This document shows, piece after piece, positions 1-10,100 of a DNA stretch of 33,656 bases. The notes beneath the pieces are model-generated. The model was not told the DNA's origin, searched no databases, and was given only the letters and a program-made list of their open reading frames with translations. Source of the stretch: an uncultured Candidatus Poseidoniales archaeon (GTDB taxonomy: Archaea > Thermoplasmatota > Poseidoniia > Poseidoniales > Thalassarchaeaceae); the NCBI GenBank assembly GCA_902573115.1, contig CACGIM010000011.1, positions 1 through 33,656 of the forward strand. Reading direction: 5' to 3'. Position numbers and translations under genes: made by a program. How positions within the stretch are numbered: the stretch's first letter is position 1; each line of letters opens with the position of its first letter.

Positions 1-289
1 AGACAGGCACCCCTTCTTCGGGAACGTTCCGAAGATACTTCGGAACACCCGCCTTGCGCAGATATTTCTGGGCGCAGACCTTTCCGGGAACTCCTGAGAA
101 ACCAGAAGGAAGAGCAACTCCTTCAATTGAATCGGCCATCGAGCCATCAGGGTTCCGAATCTCGACGTCCATTGTAATCCATTCGAAAGAGTCGAAGGGG
201 TCTTGGCCTGCCGAGGTAAATCGCCTCTCCACCACTAGGCCGCTTTCTGAGTCTAGCTTCTTATCAGATGACGAAATTTTAGTCTGCAT
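1..289 (-). CDS. Vitamin B12-dependent (class II) ribonucleotide reductase, N-terminal part; truncated by window start
   Basis: My reverse-strand translation from ATG at 289: MQTKISSSDKKLDSESGLVVERRFTSAGQDPFDSFEWITMDVEIRNPDGS...GKVCAQKYLRKAGVPKYLRNVPEEGVPV. The RRF-T-xG-DP(F/Y)D-xxEW, QKYLRKAGVP and VPEEGVP pattern resembles the N-terminus of B12-dependent RNRs. Open to the window edge, so absent from the ORF track. Confidence 0.75.
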   Translation of the reverse strand, partial: MQTKISSSDKKLDSESGLVVERRFTSAGQDPFDSFEWITMDVEIRNPDGSMADSIEGVALPSGFSGVPGKVCAQKYLRKAGVPKYLRNVPEEGVPV

Positions 290-449
290 TTTTATCTCAC
301 TCCCATTATTATACAGTCAGGTTTGGTCCCGCCTGTGCAAGGGAGTTGCATTTCCGAATGGGCGCCCTTTAATGATTAGTATTGAATCGACTATCTTTAC
401 CAGCATTTTAACAAAAATCTGAAAATTTCCAATGGAAATCTAACCGATG

Positions 450-884
450 CTATTCCTCCATTCGCAGGGTCCAGTCAAGACTAGCTCCTGATCGAGTAAT
501 CATTATTCCAACGCTACAATATTTCTCATGACTGCTTTCAATTAGCCTACGAACCAGAGCTTCAGGAATATCTCCAGAAATTATGTAATTCATCTGGATT
601 GATGTGAAAACCTTCGGGCTCTCCTCTGCTCTTGAAGCCTTTATCTCAACTCTTGCCGATTGTAGTTTTTCTATTCTGTGTTTCAGTCCATCAATAACAT
701 CAATTAGAGAGCAAGCTGCGTGACCATGTAGAACCATCTCCATCGGGCTCGGACTTGATTCTCCGTATATGTCGAATCTTTTTCCCGAGCCAGTTGTCCC
801 CACATATCCCCCATCATTAGTCCAAAGAACCTCTCCGTCCACGTAGCTTCGAACAAACCCACCCCCTTGAAGGGTTGGCTTCAT
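450..884 (-). CDS. OsmC-like family protein
   Basis: 144 aa; [31 protein letters not shown] resembles the OsmC SP-E/M-L-xx-xACx-x-D motif; beta-rich C-terminus. Confidence 0.75.
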   Translation of the reverse strand: MKPTLQGGGFVRSYVDGEVLWTNDGGYVGTTGSGKRFDIYGESSPSPMEMVLHGHAACSLIDVIDGLKHRIEKLQSARVEIKASRAEESPKVFTSIQMNYIISGDIPEALVRRLIESSHEKYCSVGIMITRSGASLDWTLRMEE

Positions 885-914
885 CTATATCTCATCACTC
901 GCAGGCACGATAAA

Positions 915-2144
915 ATGACTAAGACAGAAAGGATTTCAATTTCTGATGGCCGATTGGAGGTCCCGAACAACCCCACGATACATTACATAGAGGGGGATGG
1001 AATTGGGACCGACATCACGCCAGTGATGATTTCCGTCGTAAATTCCGCAGTACACAAGGCCTACGACGGTAATAGGAAAATAAACTGGGAAGAGGTCCTT
1101 GCCGGTCAAAAGGCATTCGATGCAGTCGGCGAATGGCTTCCCGAAGAAACGAAGAAATCCATGCGCCAGGGACTTATATCAATCAAGGGCCCACTTACAA
1201 CCCCCGTTGGAGGGGGGATTAGGAGCCTAAATGTAGCTCTGAGGCAGCAGTTGGATCTTTTTGCATGTGTAAGGCCAGTTAGATGGTTTGAGGGTACTCC
1301 CAGTCCGGTGAGAGATCCTGGTGCCGTCGATATGGTTATTTTCAGGGAGAATAGTGAGGATGTTTACGCAGGAATAGAATGGGAGAGCGGAAGCGACGGA
1401 GCCAGAAAGGTAATTGATTTCCTTCAGGACGAAATGGGTGTTGACAAAATTCGATTCCCGTCGACATCTGGTATCGGAATAAAGCCAATCAGCAAGGAAG
1501 GAACTGCGAGAATTGTTCGCGCTGCAATCAAATACGCAATAGAGAATGATAGGAAAAGCGTTACTTTAGTCCACAAGGGAAACATAATGAAATTCACCGA
1601 GGGGGGCTTTAGGGACTGGGGTTACCAATTGGCCAAAGAAGAATTCGGAGCTACAGAGATCGATGGGGGCCCATGGTGCTCTCTTACCAATCCAAATTCT
1701 GGAAGAAAAATTACCGTAAAGGATGTAATCGCTGACGCAATGCTCCAACAACTGTTGACAAGACCAAATGAGTATGACGTTCTGACAACAATGAACCTTA
1801 ATGGCGACTACATATCAGATGCTCTAGCCGCTCAAGTGGGAGGGATTGGAATTGCACCAGGGGCTAATGTCAACTACGATACCGGCATAGCAATTTTCGA
1901 AGCTACCCATGGCACAGCTCCGAAGTACGCGGGTCAGGACAAAGTAAATCCTGGAAGCCTAATTCTCTCTGCTGAGATGATGCTGCGACACATAGGTTGG
2001 GGTGAAGCGGCGGATTCGATTATCAAGGGTATGGAAGGTGCTATCTCTGCCGGTACAGTGACATATGACTTTGAGCGTCTAATGAAGGATGCTAAACTGC
2101 TATCTTGTTCAGAATTCGGTAAAGCAATAGTCGCCAATATGTAG
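915..2144 (+). CDS. icd: NADP-dependent isocitrate dehydrogenase
   Basis: [97 protein letters not shown] are ICDH motifs. Start moved from 867 to ATG 915 (MTKTER). Confidence 0.95.
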   Translation: MTKTERISISDGRLEVPNNPTIHYIEGDGIGTDITPVMISVVNSAVHKAYDGNRKINWEEVLAGQKAFDAVGEWLPEETKKSMRQGLISIKGPLTTPVGGGIRSLNVALRQQLDLFACVRPVRWFEGTPSPVRDPGAVDMVIFRENSEDVYAGIEWESGSDGARKVIDFLQDEMGVDKIRFPSTSGIGIKPISKEGTARIVRAAIKYAIENDRKSVTLVHKGNIMKFTEGGFRDWGYQLAKEEFGATEIDGGPWCSLTNPNSGRKITVKDVIADAMLQQLLTRPNEYDVLTTMNLNGDYISDALAAQVGGIGIAPGANVNYDTGIAIFEATHGTAPKYAGQDKVNPGSLILSAEMMLRHIGWGEAADSIIKGMEGAISAGTVTYDFERLMKDAKLLSCSEFGKAIVANM

Positions 2145-2153
2145 GTTAAAACC

Positions 2154-2816
2154 ATGGACGAAGCTAGGGAGAAGATGTTGGAGATTTTCAATCGTTCACT
2201 AGAATCGGATGACCCTCTATCTTGGTTTGAGACCCTCTACAAATACTCAGAGGAGGAAAGGGACCTAATTCCGTGGGATTGGAAAGAGCCCCATCCATAT
2301 CTAGTTGAATGGGTGAATTCTACCGAATACCGTGGAAAGGCCCTTGTGGTGGGATGTGGTCTTGGAGAGGATGCAGCATTTCTAAGTAAGATGGGATGGG
2401 AAGTAACTGCTTTCGATATTTCAAACTCAGCTATTGATTGGGCAAAAAACCTGCATAGGGACGTTTCTGTAGAGTGGCTAGTGGAAGACCTACTAAAATT
2501 ACCAAGTTCTTGGACTGCCTCCTATGATTTGGTCTTGGAGGTGCATATTATCCAGGCCATTCCGAGAAAAATAGGAAAAATAGCCTCAGAAAGATTGGCA
2601 CCACTAGTCTCCGAGGGCGGCCATCTAGTTTGCATAGGTAAATTGAAGGAAACACCCGATGAAGAGCCAGGCCCTCCATGGCCCCTTTCTCTCGATTTTA
2701 TTGAGCGGATAGGGAAAGGGTTAGAGCAGGACGAATTATTAATTTCTAATATAAAAGGCAAAGAATCAACAAGATATAGAGCCGTTTGGAACAGGAAAAA
2801 AGCAACAAGCGATTGA
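2154..2816 (+). CDS. Class I SAM-dependent methyltransferase
   Basis: 220 aa with motif I ALVVGCGLGEDAAFLSKMGWEVTAFDIS and downstream YDLVLEVHIIQAI. Confidence 0.85.
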   Translation: MDEAREKMLEIFNRSLESDDPLSWFETLYKYSEEERDLIPWDWKEPHPYLVEWVNSTEYRGKALVVGCGLGEDAAFLSKMGWEVTAFDISNSAIDWAKNLHRDVSVEWLVEDLLKLPSSWTASYDLVLEVHIIQAIPRKIGKIASERLAPLVSEGGHLVCIGKLKETPDEEPGPPWPLSLDFIERIGKGLEQDELLISNIKGKESTRYRAVWNRKKATSD

Positions 2817-2854
2817 TTAGCCAAATCTAAGTCAAGGTCTCTGCTCCGAAAAAC

Positions 2855-3319
2855 GTGGATTTGGTCAGAGTTGTAATTATCACACTCCACCCAATTGCCG
2901 CGTTGGTACTAATTTGGATATTTTTCAGTCAAAGGAAGTGGAGGGAAATCTCATCAGATCTGAAGGGCGATGAAAGAAGGCAGGCCTTAAATCACCACGA
3001 AATAATGGGAGATAGAATACTCTTTGCTAGCCTATCGGTAGTAGTAATAGCATTCGTGTCAAATGCAGCACGGGGAGTTATAGATAATAGTGACGCAACA
3101 AGTTACCTAACCCCTAGTTTCCATGGGATTACCGGTCTAATTGGGTTGTTCCTAATGTACTATCTGTGGAAACTAGGAAGAAAAACAAAGCACCTAAAAG
3201 GAACTAAACAGGACTTCACTTCGACACGGGAAGCGCATGGTAAGGTTAGCGACCTACTGGGAATACTTGTGGTAATACACGCCTTCCTTGGTTTTCTCTA
3301 CCTTCTAAATATCCTATGA
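2855..3319 (+). CDS. Small multi-TM membrane protein (possibly DUF4079/cytochrome b561-like)
   Basis: 154 aa with about four hydrophobic segments and conserved-looking His residues (LHPIAALVLIW, SFHGITGLIGLF, REAHGKVSDLLGILVVIHAFLGF). Confidence 0.5.
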   Translation: MDLVRVVIITLHPIAALVLIWIFFSQRKWREISSDLKGDERRQALNHHEIMGDRILFASLSVVVIAFVSNAARGVIDNSDATSYLTPSFHGITGLIGLFLMYYLWKLGRKTKHLKGTKQDFTSTREAHGKVSDLLGILVVIHAFLGFLYLLNIL

Positions 3320-4321
3320 CAGACTAGAGCTCCACATTTCCAACCATGCGGAGATATTTCTTTCGATGTCACTCTCAAGTACCTCTCTCTCCTCAACTAC
3401 TCCTTCTCCGATGGGTTTGATTCTGCAGCCACAAGCATTTGCGTGACCCCCTCCATCAGGATCGAAAAGCATTGCAAAAGCAGTTAGATCGAATATCCCA
3501 CCATTAATGTGCAGAAATGAATTAGTGTAAAATGACGCAGATACCGGATATCTATTATCGTCTCCGAATGACCCCCCAAGGTCTCCATGCACTACAATGC
3601 AGGCATCGCATGAATCACCCGCCATAGCGGTAACTTGGTATCCGTTTGATCGCATCCCCAGGCCGTCAAGCCTTACTACTGCCAGCCTATTTTGCACTAT
3701 CATTCGTTCTTCGATTGCCTTTTTCAGAGCTTCACGCTCTGCTCTTTTCTGCTCCACTACGTCGGAGATAACTGAATCAGCTAGAATCTCGTCAACTCCA
3801 AGCCCATCACTGAGAGATCTCATAACTTGCATTGCTGTTTGCTTACCGCTATCGATGGCCCAACTTAGCCAAAGCACAGGGGACTCCGACAGATACTCTT
3901 CTCTGTTTATTTGCCCACTATCGAGCTTATCAACCCAGATTAACAGATTTTCAAGATCTGTAAGGTCCACTTTTTCAGAGACTAGGTCGAATGCAATTCT
4001 TGCTGCGGAAGGGGACTCTTCCCAAACTACCACAGGACCCTCCCCGGTAGCCTTGTGAGGTCTGTTTGATTGATGGTGATCTATACACAAGCCACAATCC
4101 GGGTGATTGGGAAGATCACATACCGCAGTCCATCGGTCAATCTTATTGTCCAGCAAACCAGCCCTCAACTCGCCCGGATGGCCGAATTCAACTTCGGCCT
4201 TCTTCCACCATCTAAGCAGGATCGCAGCTGTTACTACCCCGTCAAGGTCGCTATCTGTGACAATCCTCCGTATTTCCAAGTCCAGCGGATGCTTCTCCAT
4301 CGAATCTTCGACTGGACGCAC
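3314..4321 (-). CDS. DHH family phosphoesterase
   Basis: IVTDSDLDGVVTAAILLRWW, then CIDHHQSN (DHH motif), then C-terminal GGGHANACGCRI typical of DHHA1. Confidence 0.85.
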   Translation of the reverse strand: MRPVEDSMEKHPLDLEIRRIVTDSDLDGVVTAAILLRWWKKAEVEFGHPGELRAGLLDNKIDRWTAVCDLPNHPDCGLCIDHHQSNRPHKATGEGPVVVWEESPSAARIAFDLVSEKVDLTDLENLLIWVDKLDSGQINREEYLSESPVLWLSWAIDSGKQTAMQVMRSLSDGLGVDEILADSVISDVVEQKRAEREALKKAIEERMIVQNRLAVVRLDGLGMRSNGYQVTAMAGDSCDACIVVHGDLGGSFGDDNRYPVSASFYTNSFLHINGGIFDLTAFAMLFDPDGGGHANACGCRIKPIGEGVVEEREVLESDIERNISAWLEMWSSSLS

Positions 4322-4385
4322 ATCATTTGTGGTTTCGCATCATTGCACGGAAGGTTTTCATCCTTGGGCGCCCCATAGTGTTGAT

Positions 4386-4820
4386 ATGCAAGGCAAACCA
4401 GGTACAACAGAGACCTCATGCGGCTTCATTCTTGTTAACTTTGACAGCATATTGCTCCTCCAATATCCTCAGGGTCACTGGAGCTTTCCGAAGGGCCATA
4501 TCGAGGAGGGGGACTCGGACCACCATTCTACCGCTCTGAGAGAACTAACTGAAGAAACAGGCATATCGCAGGTATCGATTTTAGAGGGTTGGAGTCAGAT
4601 GACAGAATATACATTTTTCAGAAAAGGAAAGGAAACTCCTAAGCAGGTTTTCTGGTATCTAGCTGAGACCAAGGAAATGGATGTCTCATTATCACACGAG
4701 CATACTAACTATCTTTGGCTTCAATTCGATGAGGCAGAGAAACAGATTACATTCGAGCAAGAAAAAGAACTTCTACTCTCAGCAAAAACATTCATGGAGA
4801 AGATTGGGAAAATGGTCTAG
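4386..4820 (+). CDS. NUDIX hydrolase
   Basis: GHIEEGDSDHHSTALRELTEETGI matches the Nudix box GX5EX7REUXEEXGU. Start at ATG 4386 (MQGKPGTTETSCGFILVN); the 5' part of the listed 4107 ORF overlaps the DHH gene and is spurious. Confidence 0.9.
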   Translation: MQGKPGTTETSCGFILVNFDSILLLQYPQGHWSFPKGHIEEGDSDHHSTALRELTEETGISQVSILEGWSQMTEYTFFRKGKETPKQVFWYLAETKEMDVSLSHEHTNYLWLQFDEAEKQITFEQEKELLLSAKTFMEKIGKMV

Positions 4821-4855
4821 TTCGAAACCCCAATTATTTTCAAATGAAACACCAA

Positions 4856-5467
4856 TTAACAATCCCGCTTTCCAAGTGGTGTCCATAAAACCTCCTCTTC
4901 TCCTGTATTTTTCGTAATCCACCTCGCAAGCACAAATAGCCAGTCTGATATTCTATTAAGGTAGAATATCACCTCGTCTCTTACAGAATTATCACCTTCC
5001 TCCTCTCTAACAAAACAAGCCTCTCTCTCCGCCCTCCTTGCCACAGTTCTAGCTACATGAAGGAAAGCCACGGGAGCTATTCCTGTGGGTAAAATGAACG
5101 ATTCCAACGGGTCAAGCTCATCCAACCAACTGTCCATCTCCGAGACTAGCCGATCACACTCTTCTATGCCGATTAATATCATTTGCTCGGGTAGCTTACC
5201 GGGTGTGCAGGCACACTCTCCTCCTAGGTCAAAGAGCTCCTGCTGAACTCTTGACAGTGCTTCTTCGGCGTCATTTGGCCTATGGAATCTTGTCACACCC
5301 GGCATCCTACCAAGTTCCATTCTCACAACCCCAATTTGTGAATTCAACTCGTCAACAGTACCGAACAATCCCACTCTCTTGCTCTCTTTTCCTACCACGG
5401 ATCCGTCAAGTAATGAGGTCTTACCACCATCACCAGTACCTGTGTGGACCCTATTTATCCTGACCAT
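4856..5467 (-). CDS. ATP:cob(I)alamin adenosyltransferase, PduO type
   Basis: MVRINRVHTGTGDGGKTSLLDGSVVGKESKRVGLFGTVDELNSQIG N-terminal motif, later FILPTGIAPVAFLHVARTVARRAERE and LNRISDWLFVLARWI. Confidence 0.95.
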   Translation of the reverse strand: MVRINRVHTGTGDGGKTSLLDGSVVGKESKRVGLFGTVDELNSQIGVVRMELGRMPGVTRFHRPNDAEEALSRVQQELFDLGGECACTPGKLPEQMILIGIEECDRLVSEMDSWLDELDPLESFILPTGIAPVAFLHVARTVARRAEREACFVREEEGDNSVRDEVIFYLNRISDWLFVLARWITKNTGEEEVLWTPLGKRDC

Positions 5468-5501
5468 AAACTTCCGAGGGGGTTCTCGCTTTCAATCGTA
5501 C

Positions 5502-6203
5502 TCAAGCGCTCTTTGCAGAGGCCAACCCACTTTCTATGGCATCTATCCAAGACGAATCGACTGATTCCCAACCCCCTAACTTTTCCAGCTCCTCGAGATT
5601 CTGCCTCTCTTCTTTGGAATTTCCTAAGTGACGATGAATAAGAACCAGTGCAGAGTAGCTCATCGAATTTATCCATTGCTCCTCCATATCCCAAGACCGC
5701 TCGAAGTGGGAAATTGCTCCGTTAGGACCCAAAATTAAACCTCTATGAATTTGCCTCAATCCTGATTTAGACCAGGCAATTCCAGGTATTCCCAACACCA
5801 AGCCTCTGAATGCTAGGTATAATTCCACAAACACCATCATGCATGCTAGCATAAACGATCCAATCTGCTCTGCCTGACTGGCAAACTCCCATCTCGACGC
5901 TAGCAACGAGATCCCTCCAACGCAGAACAAAATACCTGCTAGCGGTGCAACAATAACATCCATCTTCGTTATACTCATGTTTCTTATTCCCAAGACAACG
6001 AAGGCACCTCCTAGTACAACAGAAACCACAGATGGTAAATCCTCACTTGCCTCTCTAGGACTAGTGCTCGTGATCCATAGAAATAACGCCGTGGCTAGCA
6101 GAATCCAAGCAAACCTACTAGCTACCTCGGGAAATGGCTGCAGTCGACTAAGATAGAGGGAGTACGAACCCAACAAACAGAATAAAGCAATCCAAAACAA
6201 CAT
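5502..6203 (-). CDS. Multi-pass membrane protein of unknown function
   Basis: Several hydrophobic segments. Preferred start MLFWIALFCLLG at 6203 rather than 6281, which removes overlap with the upstream gene stop at 6205. Confidence 0.6.
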   Translation of the reverse strand: MLFWIALFCLLGSYSLYLSRLQPFPEVASRFAWILLATALFLWITSTSPREASEDLPSVVSVVLGGAFVVLGIRNMSITKMDVIVAPLAGILFCVGGISLLASRWEFASQAEQIGSFMLACMMVFVELYLAFRGLVLGIPGIAWSKSGLRQIHRGLILGPNGAISHFERSWDMEEQWINSMSYSALVLIHRHLGNSKEERQNLEELEKLGGWESVDSSWIDAIESGLASAKSA

Positions 6204-6204
6204 C

Positions 6205-6525
6205 TTAATCCTCCACTTTGCTACCCCATCCAGCAAGCCAAAAATTATCGTCATCAAGGATTTTGCTCCAACCTTCGTCATCTACTTCCAGCAGGATCTT
6301 TCCTCTTCTCTCGAGCCCCTGTAATTGCGCATTCCCCATGTCCCCATTTGAGTGAGATAACCTCCATTGAGACCTCATTATCTCGACATCTTTTTGTCCC
6401 TCAGGCCTACGATTGTAACTCTTCTCGCAAATCTCTCGCAGCTCTTGAATCCACAATTTTGACCCCTTAATGTGGGGCTTATCGCTTACGAATTCCTTCT
6501 CCTTTCTGAACGGCCACCATCTCAT
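6205..6525 (-). CDS. Hypothetical protein, cotranscribed with the membrane protein
   Basis: 106 aa ORF (MRWWPFRKEKEFVSDK...) directly abutting the downstream gene on the same strand. Confidence 0.5.
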   Translation of the reverse strand: MRWWPFRKEKEFVSDKPHIKGSKLWIQELREICEKSYNRRPEGQKDVEIMRSQWRLSHSNGDMGNAQLQGLERRGKILLEVDDEGWSKILDDDNFWLAGWGSKVED

Positions 6526-6602
6526 ACTATTGTAAGCGCGCTGTAGCTGACCTGTATTGATGCTTTGTTAATCCCTAAGTGCGATAGGCTCCACGAGCTA
6601 CT

Positions 6603-7037
6603 ATGGCAAGAGTGGTCGTTCATCTAGATTCAATGCCAAAAGACCGGTCCTTCGCAACGATTGTGAGGGATTATGAAGAAAGACTCAGTCTTATCGGAAT
6701 TAGCTTAAAGGCCCACGACACCACAAAAGATCCGAAAAACTACGAAAAAGAAATTACAAAACTCTCTGGTAAATTAGTGTTACTGGATGAAAAGGGTAAG
6801 ACGATGACTAGTCTGCAATTGGCACGGTGGCTGGAATCTACACAACTCGGGAGAGAGACTACTCATATTGCAATAGGGCCACATAATGGATTTTCAGAGC
6901 GAGCCAAGGAATCAGCAGATTCCCTGATTAGACTGTCATCTCTAACCCTAACACATGAATTTTCAGCAGCATTGCTGATGGAACAACTTTACAGAGCTTC
7001 AGAAATAATCAGAGGGTCACCGTATCACAGAGTCTGA
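6603..7037 (+). CDS. rlmH: 23S rRNA (pseudouridine1915-N3)-methyltransferase RlmH-like (SPOUT)
   Basis: 144 aa; LVLLDEKGKTMTSLQLARWL, IAIGPHNGFSE, LSSLTLTHEFSAALLMEQLYRASEIIRGSPYHRV match the RlmH C-terminal SPOUT signature. Confidence 0.9.
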   Translation: MARVVVHLDSMPKDRSFATIVRDYEERLSLIGISLKAHDTTKDPKNYEKEITKLSGKLVLLDEKGKTMTSLQLARWLESTQLGRETTHIAIGPHNGFSERAKESADSLIRLSSLTLTHEFSAALLMEQLYRASEIIRGSPYHRV

Positions 7038-7073
7038 GGCTCTAGTATGATACTAGAATCGCTCTGTGATACG
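7021..7073. repeat. Nested inverted repeat overlapping the rlmH stop codon
   Basis: Outer arms cgtatcacagag (7021-7032) and ctctgtgatacg (7062-7073), 12 bp perfect. Inner arms tctagtat (7041-7048) and atactaga (7050-7057), 8 bp perfect, 1-nt centre. rlmH stop is at 7035-7037. Confidence 0.9.
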
Positions 7074-7152
7074 AATCATGATTTTATTAGGAATCGATTC
7101 ATAAGCATTTGAACATGCCAACAACCCTAGCCAGCGCTGGGATGAGGATTCT

Positions 7153-10100
7153 ATGAGTGAACATGAAGGAAGAAAGGAAAGTAAGAGGGTTTTGCCCGCG
7201 ATCACATTGGTCACTTTGATGATATTGAGCACACAGCTCATGATTTTCGAAAAACCCAGCGTTTCTGTTGAGGAAGAGGAAAGCATTGAGCCTTCAAAGA
7301 GAACTGCATATCCCCAAATGGGGCAGGTCTCCGCGCCTGTCCAAGGAGACGGGCAGTATCAACCGGCTACTACAAACCCATTCCAAAACCCGGCATTCAG
7401 CCCGTTTTACAATGATGCTGCTTCCATCTATGGCAAGGTCTCCGACCTTTCTGCCTTGGGTTTAGACCCCAGCTACGGCTTCTTTCTTGAGGAGACAAAC
7501 ACCGATGATCACGATAACGACGGGATAAACGACCTTGACGACCTTGACGACGATAACGACGGGATAAACGACCTAATCGAAAGGTTTGACGGATGCTATG
7601 GGACTGACCCATATGATCACGACAACGACGGCATTCAGGATGAATTCGACTGGGACGATGACAACGACGGAATCCTGGAGGGCCCAATAGACTATGATCA
7701 GGGAAACGATCCATGGAACGTCACATCTGACAGGCATGTCGATCCAAGTATGATTCATCCATGGACCGGAGGACCGGTAGGTTTTGGCTATCTAGTGGAT
7801 CAAAATCCAATGGACCACGATAACGATGGAATCACCGATGAGGACATAGATGGCTCGGGAAGAGGATCATATGACGAGGACGATGACAACGACGGTAGAA
7901 TTGATCAATTCATATGGCCATGTGACTTCGATTCGGATGGAATACAGGACTATTTTGACGACGATGATGATGGTGACGGAGTACTCGACATCAATGACGT
8001 CCACCCTTGGGACTCCACCCAGACCTCACAGATTTCCACGGTCCAAGGCATACTCTGGGATACTGCCGTAAGGTGGAATGCCACTGACTATTCGCAATAT
8101 GTCGACGGACTTGATTACGTTGAGCTCCACGCTCTGGAGCACCCAAGAGAGCAGAGCTTCACTGAAATTTTCGATGGGGACCTTGACGGTGATGGAATAC
8201 CAAATTTCCTTGATCCGGACAATGACAATGACGGATCACCAGACTCTTCGGATACTGATGACGATAATGATGGCCTAGCAGACATGTATGATGTGGATGA
8301 TGACAATGACGGAATTCCTGATGAATGCCGACAGCTAGATACTAATTCTGATGGTCAGGGGGACTATCCCCTCGAGGCATTTAATGGGTTTTCAGTGGCT
8401 ATAGAGACTCCGGGTGAAGATTGTGAGATAGACTACGACGGGGATCTGGACGATGATCGGTTCAGAGCCATCGATGCAGACTACGATATGGTTTGGGATT
8501 GGCTAGATACTGATATGGGTGGAACCGAGAGACCCGACAATCCAGTCTGGGAAGCTACACCATGGGACTTAGATAATGATGGCTTGAAGAATGAGGACGA
8601 CCCATACCCGCTCAATGACTCGGCTGAGGTAGCCTCGTGGGACTGTGCCACATTGGAGAACCCAAACCCGCAGAACCCAAGCGATAATTGTATTCTCTGG
8701 AGAACTTCCTACACCGGTTTCAACGACTGGGACGGTGACGGGGTAAACAATTGGGTTGATGTCGATGATGATAACGATGGTATTCTCGACTGGTTGGACA
8801 TCGATCCCGACTGCGATTTGGATAATGATGCTTATCTCCACGAACTTAATGGTTCCATGTTCAGGGATGACGGGCCAAACGATATCGACACCGATGTGGA
8901 TGGGGACGGGCTGCAGAACGATGAGGACTGGGACGACGACAACGACGGAATAAACGACTTCTTCGACCCGGATGATGGTAACTGTGGAATTGTGGATTCT
9001 GACAATACTGACAATTTCTTTGGAAATAGCTGGCCTCAATCAGACGGTGATGCTATAGACGGCTCCGAGGATAGTGCGGCTTATGCTGCAGTAGACAACT
9101 ATTACTGGAATATAACCTGGGGCTTCAATCCGTTCAACTTTGATAATAGCTTCATGCTAGACTACAACGGATACGATGACAGCTCATTTCCACCGACAGA
9201 GGGAACCATCCCAGAGATGTACTGGTTCCTAATGATGAAGTGGAGTCCGTACAATGGAGACAATTTCTTCGATATCGACACAGATGGAGACTCACTAGTA
9301 AACGGAATCGACATAGATCAGGACGGGGATGGCCTTCCAGACTGGTGGGACCAAGACGAGGGTAACGATGGTATCTTGGATGTAGATGATGTAAAGATGG
9401 GCGGGTCTCTAGATCGAAACTCTTGTGGAACTATAATATTCAGTCCTATTCAAGAGAGGTGGTGCGGATTACAGTATGCATTCCTATTCAAAGTACCACT
9501 CTTGACGCCTACCCAAACGGGAGGTAACGTGTTTTCGGTCCCTTACAGCACTCGTCCTGATCCAGAATGGGATGATGGCGCATATGACGGATCCAACCAT
9601 CCAAATGGCGATTTTAGTTGCATATCTAACTGCTACTGGTTTACTTTCGATCCAACTAGCAATCCAACCCCGTCATCGGCAGTTAGCTATCAAGAAATGA
9701 GAAACAACAGAGATCTCTGGATAACTTACATTGGGATCGGACAGAATGGTGGAAACCTTTTCCAATGGACCTCAGATGTGAACAACAACTTCTTCCCTGA
9801 CGAAATTGGCGACTTGTTAAATGATGATGTAGATCCAGATATTGACTGTGGGCAACCGATTCCGGACTTCTCCTGGACTCCCACCTGCATGTTCAACAAT
9901 ACCAATGACTTGGATGATGATTGGGATATTGTTTACGATCACTTCGATGTCGACGACAACAACAATGGGGTCTGGGACTTTCTTGAAGTGGACTCTAATA
10001 GTGACTTAGACGATGATGACCCCGACTCCTTCAATCCTCCAGTGAACGAGCCGTTCTACTTCGTGGGTGACAATTGCGAGGATGCAGATGATGATGGTCT

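Noticed and set aside
3597-4378. Plus-strand ORFs 3597-4058 and 4070-4378 opposite the DHH gene
   Set aside because: The DHH phosphoesterase on the minus strand has clear motifs; the opposite frames have none.
8569-9039. Antisense 156-aa ORF (MRPAISKEIVSIVRIHNSTVTIIRVEEVV...) and similar antisense ORFs at 7397-7714, 10384-10735, 10659-10943
   Set aside because: Mirror of the Asp-rich TSP3 coding repeats (GAC/GAT-rich sense gives long open antisense frames of Val/Ile or Ser). Low complexity, no protein-like features.
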